Part shown: positions 61,591-64,000 of the stretch, piece by piece
Numbering within the stretch: the stretch's first letter is position 1
Layout: each line of letters starts with the position of its first letter
NCBI GenBank assembly: GCA_017548985.1
Contig: JAFYYW010000026.1
Span: forward strand, 1 to 64,000
Direction of reading: 5' to 3'
DNA from: Bacteroidales bacterium
GTDB taxonomy: Bacteria; Bacteroidota; Bacteroidia; Bacteroidales; UBA932
DNA: 64,000 nt
Notes under the pieces: model-generated
Database searches by the model: none
Seen by the model: only the letters and a program-made list of their open reading frames with translations
What the model was told of the DNA's origin: nothing
Position numbers and translations under genes: made by a program

Positions 61591-63630
61591 TTATAAATTC
61601 TCGAGCTCGGTGATCCAGAGGTGGACTTTGGCGTCGGAGGGCATGCGGAAGTCACCGCGGGGTGAGAAGCTGACGGGGCTGATCTTGGGACCGTCAGGCA
61701 TGCAGGAACGCTTGAACTGCTGGCTGAAGAACCTCCAGTAGAACTTCTTGAGCCACTTCAAGATAGTCTCCTTGTCGTACTTGCCGGAGAACGCCCTGCT
61801 GGCCAGGAAGTAGATCTTGGAAGGGGAGTAGCCGTGGAGCATGAGATTGTAAATAAAGAAGTCATGCAGCTCGTAAGGCCCGATCAAATCCTCAGTCTTT
61901 TGTTTGATCTCTCCCTTCTGGTCTGCAGGCATAAGTTCCGGACTGATAGGAGTTTCCACAATATCAATAAGAATCTTGGAAGCAGGTCGTCCACCCGAAA
62001 CCGCAGGAGCGGTGAACACATTCTCCGCCGCCCAGCGGACCAGATGCCTGATCAAAGTCTTGGGAACAGAGGCGTTTACCCCGTACATCGACATGTGGTC
62101 CCCGTTGTAGGTGCACCAGCCGAGAGCCAGCTCGGACAGGTCCCCTGTACCGATCACCAGACCGTTCTCCTGGTTGGCCGTGTCCATCAGGATCTGGGTC
62201 CTCTCGCGCGCCTGCGCGTTCTCATAAGTGGAATCCATGACCGCGGGATCATGGCCGATATCCTTGAAATGCTGCTCGACCGCAGGCACGACGGAAATCT
62301 CTCGTGAAGTCACACCAAGCGCCTCCATAAGGTCGACAGCGTTGGACTTGGTTCTGACTGTAGTCCCAAGCCCAGGCATGGTTATTCCAATAATCCCGGA
62401 ACGATCATAACCAAGTTTGTCGAAAGCCATCGCCGTGACTATCAGGGCCAGAGTACTGTCCAGGCCACCTGAGATGCCGATGACAGCCTTCTTGCAACCG
62501 ATATGCTCCATGCGGGCGGCCAAGCCGGTCGACTGGATAGCGAGGATCTCCTTGCATGCCTCAGCCTCCTCGACCGGATCATCTTCAGGCAAGAACGGGT
62601 GCGGCTCGACTTTTCGGAACAGATTGTCAGAGAAATCAGTGGGAGCCGGATCACCTATCTCAAAGCGGCAATAAAGGTTGGAATATTCACAAGCGGAAGT
62701 ACCGTCAGGAGCCATCCCCCTGAATGAGTTCTTTTTCTGACGGTGTACCCCGATCTTCTCTATGTCGATGTCGGCGAAGGTGATGGAGTCTTCCATCTGG
62801 AACCTCTCATTCTCGGCGAGCAACTCCCCATCCTCGCAGATAATCGCTGAGCCGCCATAGACAGTGTCCATTGTGGACTCACCGTAACCTGCTGAGCAAT
62901 AGACATATCCCGACACTGTACGGCCGGACTGGTTGATCACGAATTCCCTGCGTTTATGGTGCTTTCCAGCCACTTCGTTGGACGCGGAGATATTCACGAT
63001 CACCTGAGCTCCGGACGGAGCGAGGAAAGAGGACGGCGGAACAGGAGTCCAGAAATCCTCGCAGATCTCGATACCGAAAGTCGTACGGCCGATCGAGAAG
63101 AGCAGGTTAGGGGACAGGTTGCAGCGCTGTCCGCAATACCTGGTGACCGAGTCGAAGCCGTCCCGGTAATGATTCCTGCCGTCATCGACAAAACGTCCCA
63201 CCCTGGTGTTGGAAGGGGAGAGGAAGTCGGATCCGGAGGCGAACCACCTGCCCTCGTCGAACTCGGCGTAGGTCGGGAGATATATCTTCGGGACAATTCC
63301 TTTAATGCCTCCGTTACGTATCACTACAGCGCAGTTATACAGACGTCCGCGGTAGCGCACCGGAGCTCCCACGACCACTGTGGCGTGCTTGCCACGAGTG
63401 TGGTCGGCTATTTTCTTGACCGCTTCCTCCGAGGCTGTCAGAAGCAGGCTCTGCCCAAACAAATCCAGGCAAGTGTAGCCAGTGACTGAAAGCTCGGGAA
63501 AAACGACCAGGGATGCTTCCCGCTCCTCTGCCTTGTCTATGAGCCTGATTATCGAGTCGCTGTTGAATTCAACATCGGCGATCTGCGCGCGCGGCACGGC
63601 GGCCGCTACCCTGAAGAATCCGTAATCCAT
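61591..63630 (-). CDS. nadE: Glutamine-dependent NAD+ synthetase
   Basis: 679 residues. N-terminal nitrilase-like glutaminase domain with the Glu-Lys-Cys triad (E46 in FPELSVTGYTC, K115 in VPKIYLP, C190 in FGIEICEDFW) and a C-terminal ATP-pyrophosphatase NAD synthetase domain with GISGGLDSTLALIV (near 384) and the LIGTGDLSELALGWCTYNGDH motif (VIGTGDLSELALGWCTYNG). Makes NAD+ from deamido-NAD+, ATP and glutamine. Intact and of normal length for the two-domain form. Follows the small membrane protein gene by 15 bp. Confidence 0.97.
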   Translation of the reverse strand: MDYGFFRVAAAVPRAQIADVEFNSDSIIRLIDKAEEREASLVVFPELSVTGYTCLDLFGQSLLLTASEEAVKKIADHTRGKHATVVVGAPVRYRGRLYNCAVVIRNGGIKGIVPKIYLPTYAEFDEGRWFASGSDFLSPSNTRVGRFVDDGRNHYRDGFDSVTRYCGQRCNLSPNLLFSIGRTTFGIEICEDFWTPVPPSSFLAPSGAQVIVNISASNEVAGKHHKRREFVINQSGRTVSGYVYCSAGYGESTMDTVYGGSAIICEDGELLAENERFQMEDSITFADIDIEKIGVHRQKKNSFRGMAPDGTSACEYSNLYCRFEIGDPAPTDFSDNLFRKVEPHPFLPEDDPVEEAEACKEILAIQSTGLAARMEHIGCKKAVIGISGGLDSTLALIVTAMAFDKLGYDRSGIIGITMPGLGTTVRTKSNAVDLMEALGVTSREISVVPAVEQHFKDIGHDPAVMDSTYENAQARERTQILMDTANQENGLVIGTGDLSELALGWCTYNGDHMSMYGVNASVPKTLIRHLVRWAAENVFTAPAVSGGRPASKILIDIVETPISPELMPADQKGEIKQKTEDLIGPYELHDFFIYNLMLHGYSPSKIYFLASRAFSGKYDKETILKWLKKFYWRFFSQQFKRSCMPDGPKISPVSFSPRGDFRMPSDAKVHLWITELENL

Positions 63631-63645
63631 TTGATATCAATATAA

Positions 63646-63876
63646 TTAGGCGTTGGCCGGGTCGTTGTTCTTGTCCTTTGACTCGAGGCTTTCCCTCTCA
63701 GCGCGGCGCTTGGCGTTGACGGTCAAGGCTATTCCCCTATACATGAAATAGAAGCCGATCAAGAGGATCAGTATGTTCGTCCTGGTCTTTCCTGACCCAT
63801 TGACGAGCGCGGCGATACCGAAAGCGATGATAAACACCGCGACGACGAAATAAACGAGATTTAGAAACTTGGGCAT
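63646..63876 (-). CDS. Small two-helix membrane protein, unknown
   Basis: 76 residues with two hydrophobic segments (about 5-25 and 33-52) and a charged C-terminal tail (KRRAERESLESKDKNNDPANA). I recognise no family. It lies 3 bp after an unknown gene and 15 bp before nadE, so probably cotranscribed. Confidence 0.7.
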   Translation of the reverse strand: MPKFLNLVYFVVAVFIIAFGIAALVNGSGKTRTNILILLIGFYFMYRGIALTVNAKRRAERESLESKDKNNDPANA

Positions 63877-63879
63877 ATC

Positions 63880-64000
63880 CTATAGAGATTCAATTAGTTT
63901 GACAAATATGGAACACATCCTGCCGGCCGCGGCGTCAGCGGCCTTGATCACGTCGTCCCCGTCATTCTTGTAGTCTTCGGAGTAATCGTCATGAGCCTCG
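63880..64000 (-). CDS. C-terminal end of an unidentified protein, continues beyond the window
   Basis: An open minus-strand frame enters from the right edge and ends at a TAG (63880-63882) after about 39 visible residues (ends AAAGRMCSIFVKLIESL). Acidic stretch HDDYSEDYKNDGDD then an amphipathic helix. Too little to identify. Its 3-bp distance to the small membrane protein gene suggests an operon. Confidence 0.6.
   Translation of the reverse strand, partial: EAHDDYSEDYKNDGDDVIKAADAAAGRMCSIFVKLIESL

Overview
The window is chromosomal DNA from a member of the Bacteroidota, most likely an uncultured Bacteroidales species with roughly balanced to slightly GC-rich DNA. The evidence is the Bacteroidota-type promoter box TAnnTTTG in front of many genes, a short primary sigma factor of about 286 residues, a NusG/UpxY-like capsule regulator, Wzi, FolB/MtaB and M64 proteins of Bacteroidales type, GIN-domain and DUF4252 proteins, and frequent TTG/GTG starts. 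I saw no tRNA, rRNA, CRISPR array or prophage.

Layout. 1-5.9 kb: a left-truncated PEP carboxykinase, RecQ, and a TonB-dependent receptor paired with a secreted heavy-metal-binding (HMA) protein. 5.9-10.7 kb: minus-strand run of a CarboxypepD-like protein, an RsmI-like methylase, FolB, MtaB and a metallo-beta-lactamase (MBL) hydrolase. 10.8-18.9 kb: alkaline phosphatase, then a minus-strand run of an M28-like protein, an ABC exporter, a CBM9-like protein, VanZ and a golvesin/amidase protein. 18.9-24.8 kb: TPR protein, MBL protein, GH3 glycosidase, glutathione peroxidase. 24.8-30.7 kb: a dnaN-led minus-strand run with an exonuclease, a metallophore-type binding lipoprotein, a MalY-type lyase and an M64 peptidase. 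30.8-37.2 kb: DegP/HtrA, RpoD, ArgS, YgiQ and a small acidic protein. 37.2-39.9 kb: REP-like repeats and an ECF sigma/anti-sigma/GIN-domain operon. 40-44.5 kb: a thioesterase-like protein, a LytTR regulator and an S9 peptidase. 44.8-46.4 kb: a REP-associated tyrosine transposase (RAYT) flanked by REP-like arrays, then a G-rich tandem repeat. 46.7-59.1 kb: a capsule/exopolysaccharide locus (UpxY-like antiterminator, Wza, Wzc, acyltransferase, UDP-sugar dehydrogenase, superoxide dismutase, DegT aminotransferase, Wzi, FlaA1/CapD-like dehydratase, CpsB phosphatase) with no glycosyltransferase, flippase or polymerase. 59.1-61.5 kb: an ECF sigma/anti-sigma operon with three DUF4252 proteins. 61.6-64 kb: NAD synthetase, a small membrane protein and the C-terminus of an unknown protein.

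The most striking theme is small palindromic DNA elements. (i) Intergenic REP-like hairpins (CCGGTGTCCC...CACCACCGG) occur in arrays with a spacing near 52 nt at 37.3-37.7, 44.8 and 46.1-46.2 kb, the last two flanking a RAYT gene. (ii) Several different hairpin elements sit in frame inside real genes: a long element sharing one core in two adjacent genes (MBL hydrolase and MtaB), 8-bp-stem ATG...CAT palindromes in the ECF sigma, its anti-sigma and the DegT aminotransferase, and hairpins with a GAGCGnAGTCGA loop in superoxide dismutase and Wzi. In several of these the core or loop is shared while the arms differ between copies yet remain complementary. This suggests a lineage of self-complementary elements that tolerates, or prefers, in-frame entry into proteins. 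Whether the RAYT moves any of them is not shown by the sequence.

Functions are assigned from motifs and family memory only; no database search was run.
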